A DNA stretch of 64,000 nt from Bradyrhizobium nanningense (GTDB taxonomy: Bacteria > Pseudomonadota > Alphaproteobacteria > Rhizobiales > Xanthobacteraceae). The stretch lies in NCBI RefSeq assembly GCF_004114535.1, contig NZ_LBJC01000024.1, positions 496,001 through 560,000 on the forward strand. Reading direction: 5' to 3'. Positions 62,697 to 64,000 of the stretch are shown piece by piece. Below the pieces are notes generated by a model that was given only the letters and a program-made list of their open reading frames with translations, had not been told where the DNA came from and did no database searches. Every line of letters starts with the position of its first letter. Positions within the stretch are counted from its first letter, which is position 1. A program made the translations under genes and the position numbers.

Positions 62697-64000
62697 GCGC
62701 TGGCCGCCATCATCATGTCCGCCGCGCCGCTCTCGATCGCCTGGATGCCGTGCTCGACGACATTGTTGCGGCCGCGGTGCTTGGCGGCGTAGAGCGCGGC
62801 GTCGGCGGCTTCGATCAAGTCGCCGGGGCGCAGACTTTCGTTGGGCTTGGTCGCGGCCACGCCGATCGAGACAGTGACGATCATATGGGCTGAGGTGATG
62901 TGCGGCAGGCATAGCTTCAGCACGGCCGCGCGCACCTGTTCGCCGATTTTCACGGCGCCATTCACATCGGTGTTCGGCAGCAGCAGGCAGAATTCCTCGC
63001 CGCCATAGCGCGCCGCAAAGCCCATCGTGTCGGCGGCGATGCCGGACAGCGATTCGCCGAGCCTGGTCAGACAGGAATCGCCTTCGAGATGACCATAGGT
63101 GTCGTTGAACAGCTTGAAATGGTCGACGTCGATCATCAGCAGCGCGAGGTCGCTGCCATATTGCTGCGCACGCATCCATTCGAAGTCGAGCCGGCTCTGG
63201 AAGCCGCGGCGGTTGGCGAGGCCGGACAGCATGTCGATCGAGGCCATCACCGTCAGCCGGTCGTTGCTCGCGATCAGCTCGCGCTCGCGCTGGCTCAGTT
63301 GTGCGGCCATCGCGTTGAACGCGCGGGCCAGGGGCACGAACTCGGCCGGCAGGCGATTGCGCGCCGCGCGGGCCGACAGGTCGCCCTCACCGAGGCGCTT
63401 GGCCATGTCGACGAGCATCTCGATCGGCTTGATGACGAGCTTTTCGGCAGCGATCAGCGCGCCGAGAAGGACGAACACGACGACGAAAGCGAGCTGGAGA
63501 TAGGCGGTGCGGATGTCGCGGCTGACCGCCGCGGACACCTTGTCTTCGTCGATGCTGGCGATCAGGCGGGCATTGGTGCCGGCGATGCGGATGTAGCTGA
63601 CCGCGCGGCGCGAGCCGTCGGCGGCGAGGAAAGACAGTGAGCCCTCGTCCTGGTTCGACCGCAGCGCCCGGTCGGCGATGGCCGACATCAGCGGCATGTT
63701 GTCGAGGGGACGGCCGACAGCGCTGTGCTGATCGGCCGGCGCGGCCAGCACGGTGCCTGTGCTGTCGACCAGCACGGCGGTGATGCCGGCGCGTCCGCCC
63801 AAATTGCTCATCACCTTCGACATCCAGTCGAGGTTGACCGTGGCGAGCACGACGGCATCGGCGACGCCGCTGAACGCGGACACCGGGTAGACTGCCATGA
63901 CGGTCGGTGACGGTACCGGGCGCGACAGGATGAAATCGCTCAGCACGAAGCGGCCGCTCTCCTGGGCCTGCTGAAAGTAGGGCCGGTCGCTGAGGTCGAG
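62693..64000 (-). CDS. Membrane diguanylate cyclase with Cache-type sensor (partial at the right edge)
   Basis: The frame is open through the right edge, so the N-terminus is outside. In the window: a periplasmic Cache-like segment (DRPYFQQA, FVLSD, then VMAVYPVSAFSG), one membrane helix near 63420-63500 on the minus strand (LQLAFVVVFVLLGALIAAEKL, in parts), a HAMP linker, and a GGDEF domain with FAARYGGEEFCLLLPN. No RxxD I-site stands five residues before GGEEF (the corresponding residues read DTMG), unlike its neighbour. The upstream sensor half would be needed to judge the ligand. Confidence 0.9.
   Translation of the reverse strand, partial: LDLSDRPYFQQAQESGRFVLSDFILSRPVPSPTVMAVYPVSAFSGVADAVVLATVNLDWMSKVMSNLGGRAGITAVLVDSTGTVLAAPADQHSAVGRPLDNMPLMSAIADRALRSNQDEGSLSFLAADGSRRAVSYIRIAGTNARLIASIDEDKVSAAVSRDIRTAYLQLAFVVVFVLLGALIAAEKLVIKPIEMLVDMAKRLGEGDLSARAARNRLPAEFVPLARAFNAMAAQLSQRERELIASNDRLTVMASIDMLSGLANRRGFQSRLDFEWMRAQQYGSDLALLMIDVDHFKLFNDTYGHLEGDSCLTRLGESLSGIAADTMGFAARYGGEEFCLLLPNTDVNGAVKIGEQVRAAVLKLCLPHITSAHMIVTVSIGVAATKPNESLRPGDLIEAADAALYAAKHRGRNNVVEHGIQAIESGAADMMMAASA

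Overview
The window is a piece of a high-GC alphaproteobacterial core chromosome. The gene order (dnaK-dnaJ-pmtA, hisB-DUF2628-hisH-hisA-hisF-hisE-coaA, hslV-GNAT-DUF2585-hslU, rho-mnmE-mnmG-rsmG-parA-parB) and the families of intergenic inverted repeats point to Bradyrhizobium or a close relative in the Nitrobacteraceae. That assignment is inference from gene order and repeat style, not from a marker sequence. I see no rRNA, tRNA, CRISPR array, insertion sequence, prophage or integrated island.

Layout, left to right. 0-5.4 kb: tail of an O6-alkylguanine repair protein, then leftward housekeeping genes gpmA, dapB, a DUF1330 gene, pyrF, an FMN reductase, pmtA-like and dnaJ. 5.7-11.8 kb: the heat-shock block dnaK, grpE and hrcA, with an RpoH-type promoter in front of dnaK and two exported proteins between dnaK and grpE. 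12-14.5 kb: rph-rdgB-hemW. 14.6-18.5 kb: an LppC-like lipoprotein gene and rsmI-yraN-gshB. 19-24.2 kb: a partial tad/Flp-pilus locus, cpaB-cpaC-cpaD-cpaE with convergent tadD, without the motor ATPase and inner-membrane platform genes that usually follow cpaE. 24.3-31.3 kb: a PilZ protein, comM, a hybrid histidine kinase, a secreted phosphatase-fold protein and an AI-2E-type permease. 31.4-36.2 kb: the leftward histidine operon with coaA. 36.4-41 kb: hslV, hslU and companions, and an unknown polytopic membrane protein. 41.1-44.9 kb: Smr-domain, MltA and Tim44-like genes, and secB.

44.9-56.8 kb is the most informative part and looks like the chromosomal origin and centromere region. Leftward dnaQ, coaE, maf and the RP001-type PPDK regulator face away from rightward hemJ, rho, mnmE, mnmG, rsmG, parA and parB. 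The 457-bp gap between the two sets (47722-48178) sits where alphaproteobacterial oriC usually lies and holds weak DnaA-box-like and CtrA-box-like sites. Five exact copies of the 14-bp parS core and one single-mismatch copy lie at 51.85-54.34 kb, beside the parAB genes whose products would use them. The last 7 kb carry holA, lptE, leuS and two convergent diguanylate cyclase genes, the second cut by the window edge.

I did not find a new multi-gene system. The points most worth a second look are the origin/parS region, a rsmG start codon that appears to lie inside a parS palindrome, the missing motor half of the pilus locus, a Tat-type signal on a nicotinamidase, and the set of repeat families spread through the intergenic gaps.
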